Shown here: in pieces, positions 45,626 to 54,600 of the stretch
Position numbering within the stretch: position 1 is the stretch's first letter
How the letters are laid out: the number at the start of each line of letters is the position of its first letter
DNA from: a virus
DNA: 56,806 bases
IMG/VR virus record: IMGVR_UViG_3300017989_000017
Span: 1-56,806 of that record
Reading direction: 5' to 3' (one strand)
The notes under the pieces: model-generated
What the model saw: only the letters and a program-made list of their open reading frames with translations
The model's database searches: none
What the model was told of the DNA's origin: nothing
Position numbers and translations under genes: made by a program

Positions 45626-48460
45626 ATGGCAGCCAAGAAGCGCGGGGCCAAGCGCACGACTCGGAAGACGACCGGCGGGAAGCGGACTGCCCGCGTCGTC
45701 CCCGTCGAGGCTGCCGTCGAGGACGAGGTCTCGAAGACGAAGGACGTTTTCGCGTCCGGCGAGACCGGCCTTGTTGCTGGCCCGGCGATCCAGGTTGGCG
45801 AGGACCCGGTCGCCGACCTGACGGGCCTGGCCGAGCACTCGACCACGAACGGGCACTCGAAGGGCATCACCAGCGGCTTCGTCGACGAGCCGGGCATCAG
45901 CTCGTTCATCCGCCGCCTCTACCCGGGCACGCAGGTTGGCGACGTCATCGAGGACCCGTTCCGCGAGAACGCTCGGGTCTTCTCGGCCATCTCCATGATC
46001 GCCGACGCCGCGATGTCGGTGCCGATCGTGGTGTTCGATGGCAACCCCGAGGTCGACGAGGACGCGAAACCGGTCCCCGAGGGCGACCCGATCGTCCAGC
46101 TCCTGAAGACCGTCAACCCGCTCATGTCGCAGTCAGAGCTGCGCGAGCGGATGGCGCTGTCGATGGAGACGACCGGCGGCGTCTTCTGGATGCTCACCGA
46201 CAGCGGCGGCAACGACGTCGCCGCGACCAACCCGGAGCGCCCCGACAGCGAGATTGCGCTGCCCGAGGAGATCTGGCCGATCTCCCAGGCCGCCGTCTCC
46301 CCGGTGCGTGACGAGACGACGGGCCTGCCGGTCGGGTGGCGCCAGACGCTCGCGAACGGCAAACAGGTCATCCGCTCGACCGCGTCGATGCTGCACTTCC
46401 GCTACCCCAGCTCGAAGGGTGGTGTCATGGGCCTCGCGCCGATGGAGGTCGCGCGTCGCCGAGCGCAGCAGGAGCACCGGGCAGCGATCTACCAGGACTC
46501 GATCCTGCGCAACGGTGGCGATCCTGGCGGGATCATCATCCAGAAGTCGGCGATGCGGCCCGAGGTGCGCAAGCGCTTCGAGCGCACGATGCGCGAGAAG
46601 TTCAACGACGGCGCGCAGGCCGGCGACACCCGCGTCCTCTACGGGGACGTCGAGTACCACGCCAACCCGGTCACACCGAAGGACATGCAGTACGCGACGT
46701 TGTTCGAGATGAACGACGCCGCGATCAGCGAGGTGTTCCGCGTCCCCGAGGCCCTCCTGATGGGCGGCGCGAACTACGCCGAGCACAAGTCGCAGCTGCG
46801 CGTCTTCTGGACGATCAAGATGCTCGCCGTCTTCGCCCGCTGGGAGGACGCGATCAACGTTCGCCTGCTGCCTCGCCTCCGGGGCACCCGCGGCGCCAAC
46901 TACCACGCGAAGTTCGACACGTCGAAGGTCGAGGCTCTGCAGGGTGACCTGTTGGAGATGGCCCAAGCGGCGAAGGCGCTTCGCGATCTCGGTGTCCCGC
47001 TGAACCAGGCGCTGCGCATGGCGGGCATCCAGACCGATCCGATCCCCGGCGGCGACGAACCGCTCGTCCCGACGACCCTCACTCCGCTTTCGAGCCTTCT
47101 GGACGAAGACGAGGACGCAGACGGAGATACGCCGGCGGGGACTTCCAACGACGACGACGAGGTCGTGGTCGAAGACGACGAGGACTCCGACAGCGACGAG
47201 TCGCCGGAGAGTGAGGAGGGCGACGAAGAGCGCTCGAAGCTCGACGCCGAGGTCCGCGCGCTGTCGGGCAAGAGCGTCACCGAGCGTCTGCGCGACGGCG
47301 AAACGCGCGACGCGGTGAAGCGGGTGGTGGCCGAGTCCCTGGCGAAGCTCGGTCTCCGCAGCCCCGATGGGGGGGCGGCCAACGGGAGCGGCGACACATC
47401 TGGCCGTGCCGTCGCTCCCACTGCCGCCGCGAAGGAGACGCCCGAGGAGGGCTACAAGCGGCGCCGCGCGCTGATGCGGAACATGGAGCGTCGTCGCGAG
47501 AAGAGCGACGCCCGCATCGCCGCCCGCGCGCGGAAGTGGGGTCGCGCGCAGCGGGCTGCGCAGCTCGCCCACCTCGACAAGGTCGCGAACGGTCGCTCGA
47601 AGTCCGCTCCGGCGCCCACCCGTCGTCGCTGGGGCATGAGCCGCAGCCAGGCCGAGGGGCTCGTCGACGCCCTCGGCTTCGATCTGTGCCTCACGGTCGA
47701 GAACGAGAAGGCGATCGAGCAGTGGTGCGCGCGCAACCGTCGCCTCGCGACGACGCGCAACCTGGACGACCTGATCACCGAGTCGCTGCTCGTGAAGGCG
47801 CAGCTGACGAAGAAGGAGCTGGACTCCCTCATCGTCGCGGCCCGCGCGCCGAAGCACTGGGAGGCCGAGTTGCGCAAGCTGTTCCGCGACGCGTTCCGCT
47901 CGGCCTACGACGACGGCGCCGCTGCCGTCGCGAGCGAGCTGGGCGCCGAGGCGCTCGACTTCGACCGCGCCGCGCAGGACTTCATCTCCTCGAAGCTGAT
48001 CAAGGTCTCCGAGGGCGTGAACTCGACGAACGCCGACCTCCTGCGTCGCGCGCTCGCGAAGGCGTTCGCCGAGTCGCCGACAGACTCGACGGGCACCATT
48101 GCCGAGCGGCTGCGTGAAGTGCTCGAACCGGCCAAGACCGCCTCGCGCGACGTCTACACTTCGTTCCACAAGCGAGCGAAGACCATCGCCCGCACCGAGA
48201 CGGGCGCGATCGACAGTCACGTTCGGCAGGAGTCGTTCATCGCGAGCGGCGTCGAACTCCACGAGTGGGTCGCTGCCGGCGACGACCTCGAACGCCCGAC
48301 GCACGATTCGATCGACGGAGCGACCGTTCCGGTCGGCGAGTCGTTCGAGCTGCTGCAGGCGAACGGGTCGATCGTCGAGATGAAGCATCCCCACGATCCT
48401 TCGGGGCCAGCCCACGAAGTCGTCAACTGCCGCTGCGGCGCATTCCCCGTGATCGAATAG
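45626..48460 (+). CDS. Portal protein fused to a MuF-type head domain
   Basis: The 944-residue protein combines two head functions. Residues about 80-480 are an HK97-family portal ('IEDPFRENARVFSAISMIAD', 'LRNGGDPGGIIIQKSAMRPE', 'EVFRVPEALLMGGANYAEHK'), the ring through which DNA passes. A long acidic, disordered and basic linker (about 490-670) follows. The C-terminus (about 740-944) is a MuF/SPP1 gp7-type minor head domain with 'ARTETGAIDSHVRQE' and the ending 'HEVVNCRCGAFPV'. MuF proteins are usually a separate gene product. The N-terminal 40 residues are Lys/Arg-rich. The large terminase and the protease flank it, as expected. Confidence 0.88.
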   Translation: MAAKKRGAKRTTRKTTGGKRTARVVPVEAAVEDEVSKTKDVFASGETGLVAGPAIQVGEDPVADLTGLAEHSTTNGHSKGITSGFVDEPGISSFIRRLYPGTQVGDVIEDPFRENARVFSAISMIADAAMSVPIVVFDGNPEVDEDAKPVPEGDPIVQLLKTVNPLMSQSELRERMALSMETTGGVFWMLTDSGGNDVAATNPERPDSEIALPEEIWPISQAAVSPVRDETTGLPVGWRQTLANGKQVIRSTASMLHFRYPSSKGGVMGLAPMEVARRRAQQEHRAAIYQDSILRNGGDPGGIIIQKSAMRPEVRKRFERTMREKFNDGAQAGDTRVLYGDVEYHANPVTPKDMQYATLFEMNDAAISEVFRVPEALLMGGANYAEHKSQLRVFWTIKMLAVFARWEDAINVRLLPRLRGTRGANYHAKFDTSKVEALQGDLLEMAQAAKALRDLGVPLNQALRMAGIQTDPIPGGDEPLVPTTLTPLSSLLDEDEDADGDTPAGTSNDDDEVVVEDDEDSDSDESPESEEGDEERSKLDAEVRALSGKSVTERLRDGETRDAVKRVVAESLAKLGLRSPDGGAANGSGDTSGRAVAPTAAAKETPEEGYKRRRALMRNMERRREKSDARIAARARKWGRAQRAAQLAHLDKVANGRSKSAPAPTRRRWGMSRSQAEGLVDALGFDLCLTVENEKAIEQWCARNRRLATTRNLDDLITESLLVKAQLTKKELDSLIVAARAPKHWEAELRKLFRDAFRSAYDDGAAAVASELGAEALDFDRAAQDFISSKLIKVSEGVNSTNADLLRRALAKAFAESPTDSTGTIAERLREVLEPAKTASRDVYTSFHKRAKTIARTETGAIDSHVRQESFIASGVELHEWVAAGDDLERPTHDSIDGATVPVGESFELLQANGSIVEMKHPHDPSGPAHEVVNCRCGAFPVIE

Positions 48461-48462
48461 CC

Positions 48463-50211
48463 ATGAGCCTGACCCTCGCAGAGAAGGTGCGCCTCGGCGC
48501 CGCGACCCCGGCCGAACTCGAATCGTTGTCGGCCGACGACCTGTTCGAGATCAAGACGAACGACGACCACACGCACTACCGCGGCAATGCGGTTCGTGCG
48601 ATCGAGGCTCCGGCCGGATACGCGAAGGACCGCAAGGTGCTGCGCCTGGTCGCGTCGACGAACGACAAGGACTACTACGGCGACTCGATCGAGGTCACCG
48701 GCGGGAAGACGAAGACCGGCGAGCAGGGCGCCGGCTGGAAGATCGACGACTACAACCGCCAGGGCGGCGTGTACCTGTGGTCGCACAACCTCGGGTCGGT
48801 GAAGGCTCCGATCGGCCAGGCGCTGAAGACCTGGAAGGGTCGCATCGGCATCGACGAAGCCGGGCAGGACAAGCTGAAGGCGAAGACCGGTGGCCAGACG
48901 AAGAAGGCGCTGCTGCAGGACGTCGAGTTCCTGTCCGCCGACGACGGGCCCGACGACCACTTCAAGTTCGCCGAGACGATCTACCTGCTGATGAGCGGCA
49001 AGGGCACGCGCTCGGGCAAGGGCGTCGGCGGCAGCTCGGTCGGCTTCATCCCGACGAAGTGGATCCGTCCCGAGAACGCCGAGGAGCGCGAGAAGCTCGG
49101 CCTCGGCCCGTGGGGGATCAAGTTCCTGGAGCAGACTCTCCTGGAGAACAGCGCGACGCCGACCCCGGCGAACCCGTTCGCCTCGGTGATCCCCGGCGCG
49201 GCCTCCCAGAAGGCGAAGGGTGCGTTCGAGCGCACCGTGCTGGAGGAGCTGAAGTTCATGGAGGCCGAGTGCCGCCACCTGATCAGCCCGACCCTCGTGC
49301 GCTTCTTCCGTGAGCGCGCGGTGCTCGGCCACGACGACGCCGCCGAGAAGCTGGAGGCGCGGGTCCGCTCGCGGGTCTTCATCTTCGACGACGTGGCGAA
49401 GGCGGCCGGCTTCGACGTGACCACGGGCGACGCCACGGACTGCCTGGTCGTTCCGAAGGCGATCCCCGACGAGACCGGCGAGGTCGAGGAGCCCGCGGAC
49501 CGCGGCGGCCAGGGAGCCCTCCTGCGGGCCCTGGGCGGCTCCGAGGGCGAAGAGGCCCCGGAGGGCGCGGAGGAGGCCCCGGAGGGCACCGAGGCGCAGG
49601 AGGCGAGCCCGGAGGCCCCCGAGGCCGGTAGCGAGGGGAAGTCGGCGGTCCCCCAAGAGTCGGCCGCGTTCGGCGTGTGGAACGCTGAGGGCAAGCTGGT
49701 CGCCGTCTCCGACGATCAGGACGACGCCCAGACTGCGTGCCCCGAGGGCGGTAGCTGGGGCGAGATCACCGTCGTCCCGAAGCTGGCGGACGCCGAGAAG
49801 GCGGGCGCCCCGGCCCGTCCGGAGATCCGCGCCGACCGCGGCGAGGACGAGGTCCGCATCGTCATCGACGGCGAGGCCCGCAGCGTGATCGAGCGCGCGT
49901 ACGACGCCGCCGACCTCGCGATGGCGACCCTCGGCGCGATCCTCGACGCGACCGAATCGAAGACCACCGACCCCGAGTTCGAGTCGTCTCTCGGGGGCGG
50001 CACCGCTTTGGACCAGCTCGTCGAGCGCCTGGACAAGGTGCTCGACCGGCTGGAGACCGAGCCCGGCGAGAAGGCGACCTCGCGAACGGGAAGCGATCAG
50101 AACGTGACGGAGGCCGAGGGCGACGAGTCCGAGGCCGAACCCACCACCACCGAAGAGGCCGTCGCGAAGACGCTGAACGACCTCCTCCGAATCCTTTCCG
50201 ACCAGCAGTAG
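48463..50211 (+). CDS. Prohead protease with C-terminal scaffold-like region
   Basis: The 582-residue protein starts as an HK97/U35-type prohead serine protease. H108 is in 'LWSHN' and S230 in 'LLENSATPTPANP' are the probable catalytic His and Ser. The part beyond about 340 is acidic, Glu/Pro/Ala-rich and probably disordered, followed by helices. It has the look of an internal scaffold that is cleaved during maturation. Fusing protease and scaffold is known in HK97-type phages. The capsid gene follows 4 nt downstream. Confidence 0.85.
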   Translation: MSLTLAEKVRLGAATPAELESLSADDLFEIKTNDDHTHYRGNAVRAIEAPAGYAKDRKVLRLVASTNDKDYYGDSIEVTGGKTKTGEQGAGWKIDDYNRQGGVYLWSHNLGSVKAPIGQALKTWKGRIGIDEAGQDKLKAKTGGQTKKALLQDVEFLSADDGPDDHFKFAETIYLLMSGKGTRSGKGVGGSSVGFIPTKWIRPENAEEREKLGLGPWGIKFLEQTLLENSATPTPANPFASVIPGAASQKAKGAFERTVLEELKFMEAECRHLISPTLVRFFRERAVLGHDDAAEKLEARVRSRVFIFDDVAKAAGFDVTTGDATDCLVVPKAIPDETGEVEEPADRGGQGALLRALGGSEGEEAPEGAEEAPEGTEAQEASPEAPEAGSEGKSAVPQESAAFGVWNAEGKLVAVSDDQDDAQTACPEGGSWGEITVVPKLADAEKAGAPARPEIRADRGEDEVRIVIDGEARSVIERAYDAADLAMATLGAILDATESKTTDPEFESSLGGGTALDQLVERLDKVLDRLETEPGEKATSRTGSDQNVTEAEGDESEAEPTTTEEAVAKTLNDLLRILSDQQ

Positions 50212-50215
50212 AACC

Positions 50216-51502
50216 ATGAACATCACCAGCACCGACACGGCCGAGCAGATCGCCGAGAAGCTGAAGAGCATCGTCAACAAGCGCGTGGCCGAGGAGTCGG
50301 CCGCTCGCGACGAGAAGACGAGCGACCTGGAGCAGCGCTACATGCAGCTCAAGGAGGGCCTCGACGCGATCTCCGAGCGCCTCAAGTCGAACGCCCACCA
50401 CGGCGCCTCGTACGTCGAGGGCGCCGACGACGCCTTCAAGACCGACAACCCGGACAAGCAGTTCAACCTGCACCGCGGGCTCGTCGGCTGGCACACCGAC
50501 TTCAACTACGACAAGACCCCGTACGGCGACCTCGCCGGCGAGAAGTCGCTCTGGCCCGAGCGTGACATCCTGATGGAGGCGACGAAGAAGGCGCAGAGCG
50601 CCGACGTCGACATCGAGGGTGGCTTCGCCGTTCCCGAGCAGTTCATGGCGGACTTCATCCCGATCCTGCTCGCGCGTTCGATCGCGGCGCAGCTCGGCGT
50701 CCGCTTCGAGACCGGCTTCTCCGGCTCGCCCGTGGTCTGGCCGAAGATCACCCGCGCCGCGCAGGCGTACTGGGTCGGCGAGAACACCGCGCCGACCGAG
50801 ACCGACATCGAACTCGGTCAGGTGAGCATGGAGCCGCACGACCTGGCGGCTCTCGTCCCGATGTCGAACCGCCTGCTCCGCATGAGCGCCGGCGGCTTCG
50901 AGGCGATGTTGCGCAACCACCTCGCGCGGATCATGGCCCTGAAGCTCGACCTCGCGGTCTTCAAGGGCACCGGTGCCAGCGGCGAGCCGCTCGGCATCCA
51001 GAACGTCCCGTCGGTCCCGACGCTCGACTGGGACACCGTCCCGGCCGCCGCGGAGAAGGGCGACGCGTCCACCATCCAGAACATCACCGACAAGCTGTCG
51101 ATCATGATGGAGACGGTGGACACCTCGAACGCCCTCGAAGGCGAACTGGGCTGGGCTGCGCACCCGCAGGTGCTCGGCTACTTCCGCGAGGTCAAGGACA
51201 CGGACGGCCACCCGCTGTTCAAGTTCGGCGACCCGAACGAGACCGGCGAGCGTCAGCTCTACGGCTACCGCCTGCTGACCTCGACGCAGCTCGCCAACGG
51301 CGACCCGGCCGACTTCATCTTCGGCAACTGGGCCGACGCGATGGTCGGGCAGTGGGGGACGATGGTCCTCGACAGCTCGATGCACGCCGGCAACGCGTTC
51401 TTCAAGCGTCAGACCTACATCCGCGCGCACCTCGCCGCGGACGTCGGCGTGATGCACGAAGAGTCCTTCGTCCAGGCGACCAACTTCGACGCCACGGCCT
51501 AG
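50216..51502 (+). CDS. Major capsid protein, HK97 fold
   Basis: The 428-residue protein has an N-terminal helical delta-type region (about 1-60) and then the HK97 core. 'SADVDIEGGFAVPEQFMADF' leads the core, with 'SPVVWPKITRAAQAYWVGEN', 'LVPMSNRLLRMS' and 'KLDLAVFKGTGASGEPLGIQ' in the usual order. 'PADFIFGNWADAMVGQWGTM' and 'QTYIRAHLAADVGVMHEESF' complete it. The N-terminal region is probably removed by the adjacent protease near residue 110-120. It forms the capsid shell. Confidence 0.94.
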   Translation: MNITSTDTAEQIAEKLKSIVNKRVAEESAARDEKTSDLEQRYMQLKEGLDAISERLKSNAHHGASYVEGADDAFKTDNPDKQFNLHRGLVGWHTDFNYDKTPYGDLAGEKSLWPERDILMEATKKAQSADVDIEGGFAVPEQFMADFIPILLARSIAAQLGVRFETGFSGSPVVWPKITRAAQAYWVGENTAPTETDIELGQVSMEPHDLAALVPMSNRLLRMSAGGFEAMLRNHLARIMALKLDLAVFKGTGASGEPLGIQNVPSVPTLDWDTVPAAAEKGDASTIQNITDKLSIMMETVDTSNALEGELGWAAHPQVLGYFREVKDTDGHPLFKFGDPNETGERQLYGYRLLTSTQLANGDPADFIFGNWADAMVGQWGTMVLDSSMHAGNAFFKRQTYIRAHLAADVGVMHEESFVQATNFDATA

Positions 51503-51556
51503 GCCGTAGCCGAGAACGAACCCGCTCGAACAGACTCGAACGACAAGGACAAAGCC

Positions 51557-52000
51557 ATGACGGCCAACAACCTCGACAGCCACATCAACCACTCGGCGCT
51601 TCCGTCGATCGACATCAAGACGACGTCGGACGCCGCCGGTACCACCACCACCGCAGCCGTGGACCTGCAGGACAGCTCGGGCTGCCTGTGGATCTTCGAC
51701 CTGACGGACATCAACACCTCGGGCACGGTCGATTCGATCACCGTGCAGACCGACGACAACTCGGGCTTCTCGTCCGCGGCCACGGCCACGGACGGCGACG
51801 GCAACAACATCGCGTACACGACGCAGATCACGGCGACGGGGATCTTCATGGTCCGCGTCGACGCGAAGCACTGCGAGCGGTACGTGCGCCTGGCGATCGT
51901 GGACGCGACGGCCAACGTCGCCTTCGCCGTCGCCTCGCTGCCGTTCGGTTCGCAGTACAAGCCGAACCACGACTCGACCGAGCTGATCCTCTCGGCCTAG
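51557..52000 (+). CDS. Capsid decoration-like protein 1
   Basis: The 147-residue beta-rich protein directly follows the capsid gene, the usual place of head decoration proteins. It shows strands in 'LWIFDLTDINTSGTVDSITV' and 'GIFMVRVDAKHCERYVRLAI'. The ending '...ASLPFGSQY' and the 'VDAK...RYVRL' segment align with 'LIDAKNVKRYLSA' and 'AMPIGPIY' of the third protein, so the three appear related. The leader before the gene has repeated CGAAC and no clear Shine-Dalgarno. Confidence 0.55.
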   Translation: MTANNLDSHINHSALPSIDIKTTSDAAGTTTTAAVDLQDSSGCLWIFDLTDINTSGTVDSITVQTDDNSGFSSAATATDGDGNNIAYTTQITATGIFMVRVDAKHCERYVRLAIVDATANVAFAVASLPFGSQYKPNHDSTELILSA

Positions 52001-52085
52001 AACGACTCTCCTCCTTCGGAGCGGCGCCGGTTGGACATGGCCGGCGTCGCTCCCCTTCCCCTGAACCAGACGACCAGACGACGAC

Positions 52086-52652
52086 ATGGGAGCCACGCAG
52101 AACTCGATCGACGCGCAGGTGGGCGAAGCCTTCGACCTGCTGCCTCTGCTCGCCTACCCGAACGGGACCTACAACCCGACGCCGTCGACCTACACCGGAG
52201 CGTTCGACGCCGGCCTGGGTACGTCGCGGGAAGGCTCGGGCATCGTCGACGTCTCCGACTACCGCGGGATCGTGATGCAGTGCGTCGTCTCGCGGCCGAG
52301 CGGTTCGGGTACGCCCGCCGTCTCGATCATCCCCCACCACGGGCCCTGCCCCGACTTCGTGACCCACGACCCGTTCGGCACGGGATGGGGATTCTACGTC
52401 AACGGCAAGGGCGCCGGCGCTCCGGGTACGACCGTGATGCGCAACGTCTTCATCGACACGCGCCGGATCATGTCGCACCTCTCCGTCGAGGTCACCGTCG
52501 CGGGCACGGCCGCCGGCTGCCTCCTCGGCGTCTACGCGATCCCGATCGGGCCGAAGGGATCGCGCTCCCAGATCGACTTCGACTCGGACGACCTGCTCGA
52601 CCTCTACAGCTCGGGCGATCGCTCCTTCCCCATCTCCACGAAGATCCCCTAG
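52086..52652 (+). CDS. Capsid decoration-like protein 2
   Basis: The 188-residue protein is clearly a paralogue of the next gene product. 'MGATQNSI' against 'MGASNKSI', 'YRGIVMQCVVSRPSG' against 'YRGAIVTVWHSPRAG', 'GWGFYVNGKGAG' against 'GWGFFRVSTAGLG', and 'YAIPIGP' against 'TAMPIGP' line up. It is beta-rich, with no signal. It is placed between capsid and connector genes, so a head decoration or fibre-like role is likely (inference). Confidence 0.55.
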   Translation: MGATQNSIDAQVGEAFDLLPLLAYPNGTYNPTPSTYTGAFDAGLGTSREGSGIVDVSDYRGIVMQCVVSRPSGSGTPAVSIIPHHGPCPDFVTHDPFGTGWGFYVNGKGAGAPGTTVMRNVFIDTRRIMSHLSVEVTVAGTAAGCLLGVYAIPIGPKGSRSQIDFDSDDLLDLYSSGDRSFPISTKIP

Positions 52653-52661
52653 AGCACCGAC

Positions 52662-53210
52662 ATGGGCGCTTCCAACAAGTCGATTCGAACGATCGTCGGG
52701 CCGCCGGTCATGCTGATCCAGCCGCAGTTCTGGAACAACTCGACCGACCCGGCGACGGACAAGGTGTTCGGGCTCGACGCCGACACGCTCGCGGGCGCTG
52801 CCGGTGACCCGGCGCCGTCGGTGCTCGACCTCAACGGCTACCGCGGCGCGATCGTCACGGTCTGGCACTCGCCTCGCGCGGGTGGCGCGGGGGCCCAGTC
52901 GCAGTTCCGCATCAAGCACGGCGACGCGGCGGATAGCGACACGCACGAATTCCTCGACGACGACGTCGGGGGCTGGGGCTTCTTCCGCGTGTCGACGGCC
53001 GGCCTCGGCTTCCCGCGTCCGCTGACGTTCCTCATCGACGCGAAGAACGTGAAGCGCTACCTCTCGGCGAGCCACGAGGCGAACGGGAACCAGTACTACG
53101 CGGCGACGGCGATGCCGATCGGGCCGATCTACGCGAAGAACGACCTGGACGACACGCGCGATCTCTTCATCACCGGGAGCGGCGAGCTGTCGTTCCCGGA
53201 TCTCTCCTGA
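52662..53210 (+). CDS. Capsid decoration-like protein 3
   Basis: The 182-residue protein is a paralogue of the preceding one along its whole length, with the same N-terminal MGA(S/T)xxSI start and terminal 'SFP' motif. The pair probably arose by tandem duplication and divergence. Function as for its neighbour is inferred from position. Confidence 0.55.
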   Translation: MGASNKSIRTIVGPPVMLIQPQFWNNSTDPATDKVFGLDADTLAGAAGDPAPSVLDLNGYRGAIVTVWHSPRAGGAGAQSQFRIKHGDAADSDTHEFLDDDVGGWGFFRVSTAGLGFPRPLTFLIDAKNVKRYLSASHEANGNQYYAATAMPIGPIYAKNDLDDTRDLFITGSGELSFPDLS

Positions 53211-53222
53211 ACCTGAAACCCA

Positions 53223-53230
53223 AGGGGGCC
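53223..53230 (+). promoter_or_regulatory. AGGGGGCC start-site element
   Basis: AGGGGGCC-ACCC-ATG precedes the gene at 53235. It belongs to the family of five such elements in the window. Confidence 0.5.
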
Positions 53231-53234
53231 ACCC

Positions 53235-53705
53235 ATGACCCGCAAGCGAGGACGCGCACAGGCGCACGAGATCGTCGAGAAAACGGAGCAGGCCCAGGCC
53301 GGCGTCGTCACGGAAGAGCCGCAGGCCGAGACGAAGGCGGATGGCGAGGTCGTCCCGATCTACGTCGTCAAGAAGCACGGCGCGATCTACTGGGAGCGCG
53401 GCGGCGAGCTGCGAGGCACCGAGGGCTACGCGGTGCGCGGCGACGACCCGTTCATCCAGTACTACTTCCGCGAGGACCAGCCGGGCATGGTGCCGGCGAT
53501 GCTGGTCCGCGACGACACGGCGACGCCGGACCCGCCGTCGAACTGGCCGCAGCACTACCGCAAGAAGGCCGGCCCGGCGTTCATGACCGCGCTGGAGAAG
53601 CAGTCGATGGCGGCGGCCCGCGAGCGCAAGCTCAAGGAGGCCGCAGAGGCGAAGGCGAACGCCGAGAAGATCCTCGGCGAGATCCCGGAGCAGGACGAGC
53701 TGTGA
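53235..53705 (+). CDS. Unknown head-region protein (156 aa)
   Basis: The 156-residue protein starts at the ATG after AGGGGGCC. A basic, then acidic N-terminal tail (1-40) is followed by a small folded domain (about 42-100, 'IYVVKKHGAIYWERGGELRG') and a C-terminal helix of Ala/Lys/Glu. It overlaps the next gene by GTGA. It could be a scaffold, connector-associated or decoration component; no family was recognised. Confidence 0.65.
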   Translation: MTRKRGRAQAHEIVEKTEQAQAGVVTEEPQAETKADGEVVPIYVVKKHGAIYWERGGELRGTEGYAVRGDDPFIQYYFREDQPGMVPAMLVRDDTATPDPPSNWPQHYRKKAGPAFMTALEKQSMAAARERKLKEAAEAKANAEKILGEIPEQDEL

Positions 53706-53980
53706 GCATCTTCGTGCCGCAGAAGGTCGCCGACGAGATCGAGCGCGAGCGTGCCCGCAAGGTGCGCCTGGAGACGACCCTACTTCGCTTCGAGGTAGAG
53801 GTCGCGGCGAAGGACGTCGTGTCGATCCAGCGATCCTCGGGGCTTTTCCGCGGCGAGCATGCCGGCGGCACGACCCTGCGCATGCGTGACGGCAAGAGGG
53901 TCTTCGTCGCCGACTCGACCGAGGTCGTCGCCGCGAAGTTCCGTGCCGCCGACATCCCCTGCCCCGAGGAACTCTGCTGA
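53702..53980 (+). CDS. Unknown head-region protein (92 aa)
   Basis: The 92-residue protein starts at a GTG overlapping the previous stop. A helical N-terminus (about 8-25) is followed by a small beta-type domain ('LLRFEVEVAAKDVVSIQRSS', 'TTLRMRDGKRVFVADSTEVV'). No family was recognised; position between capsid and connector genes suggests a virion or assembly role. Confidence 0.6.
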   Translation: MSIFVPQKVADEIERERARKVRLETTLLRFEVEVAAKDVVSIQRSSGLFRGEHAGGTTLRMRDGKRVFVADSTEVVAAKFRAADIPCPEELC

Positions 53981-54600
53981 TGCCCGCACTCGCTCTGACC
54001 ACGCTGGCCAACGTCAAGGTGCTCGCGAAGGAGACCGGATCCTCGGATACCGACTTCGACGCGATCGTCGGTGCGTTGATCACGGCTGTGTCGGAGCGAG
54101 CGCAGAGCTACATCGGGCGGGAGTTCGCGACCGCGGCGCGCACCGAGCTGTACTCGATCGGCATGCGTACGCGGTCGATCTTCCTCCGCAACCCGGCGGT
54201 CGACACGGGGCAGACCTTCGAGATCCGCAACGACCTCCTTCGGAACTTCACCGGCGACGCGATGAGCGACGACACGTACTCGCTCGACGCGGAGTCGGGC
54301 GAGATCTACTTCGTCTCCTCGCTGCTTGCTGGCCCGAACGTCCTGCAGGTGATCTACACCGGCGGGATGGCCGCCGACGCGGCCACCCTGCAGGCCACGT
54401 ACCCCGACCTGGAGTTCGCCGCCCGGCGCCAGGTGCTGCACGAGTTCAACCGGCGCATGTCGCCCGGCGTGAAGCGCGCGACGTCTCGTCGTGGCAAGCA
54501 GAGCACGGAGGGCGAGGGCGAGCTGAACTGGCTCGACTCGACGCGCGAGGTACTCGACTCGTTCCGCCCGACGTGGATGGGCGAAGAGGGGGTCTTCTAG
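53980..54600 (+). CDS. Head-tail connector (adaptor) protein, HK97 gp6-like
   Basis: The 206-residue protein resembles gp6-type adaptors. An N-terminal helical bundle ('TTLANVKVLAKETGSSDTDF', 'AIVGALITAVSERAQSYIGR') is followed by a strand region ('DDTYSLDAESGEIYF') and C-terminal helices ('DLEFAARRQVLHEFNRRM'). It would form the ring below the portal. Gene order capsid, connector, tail completion fits. It starts directly at the previous stop (TGATG). Confidence 0.72.
   Translation: MPALALTTLANVKVLAKETGSSDTDFDAIVGALITAVSERAQSYIGREFATAARTELYSIGMRTRSIFLRNPAVDTGQTFEIRNDLLRNFTGDAMSDDTYSLDAESGEIYFVSSLLAGPNVLQVIYTGGMAADAATLQATYPDLEFAARRQVLHEFNRRMSPGVKRATSRRGKQSTEGEGELNWLDSTREVLDSFRPTWMGEEGVF

Noticed and set aside
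46133-48415. A 760-codon minus-strand open frame opposite the portal
   Set aside because: Arg/Leu/Val-rich shadow of the portal gene; no start signal or motif.
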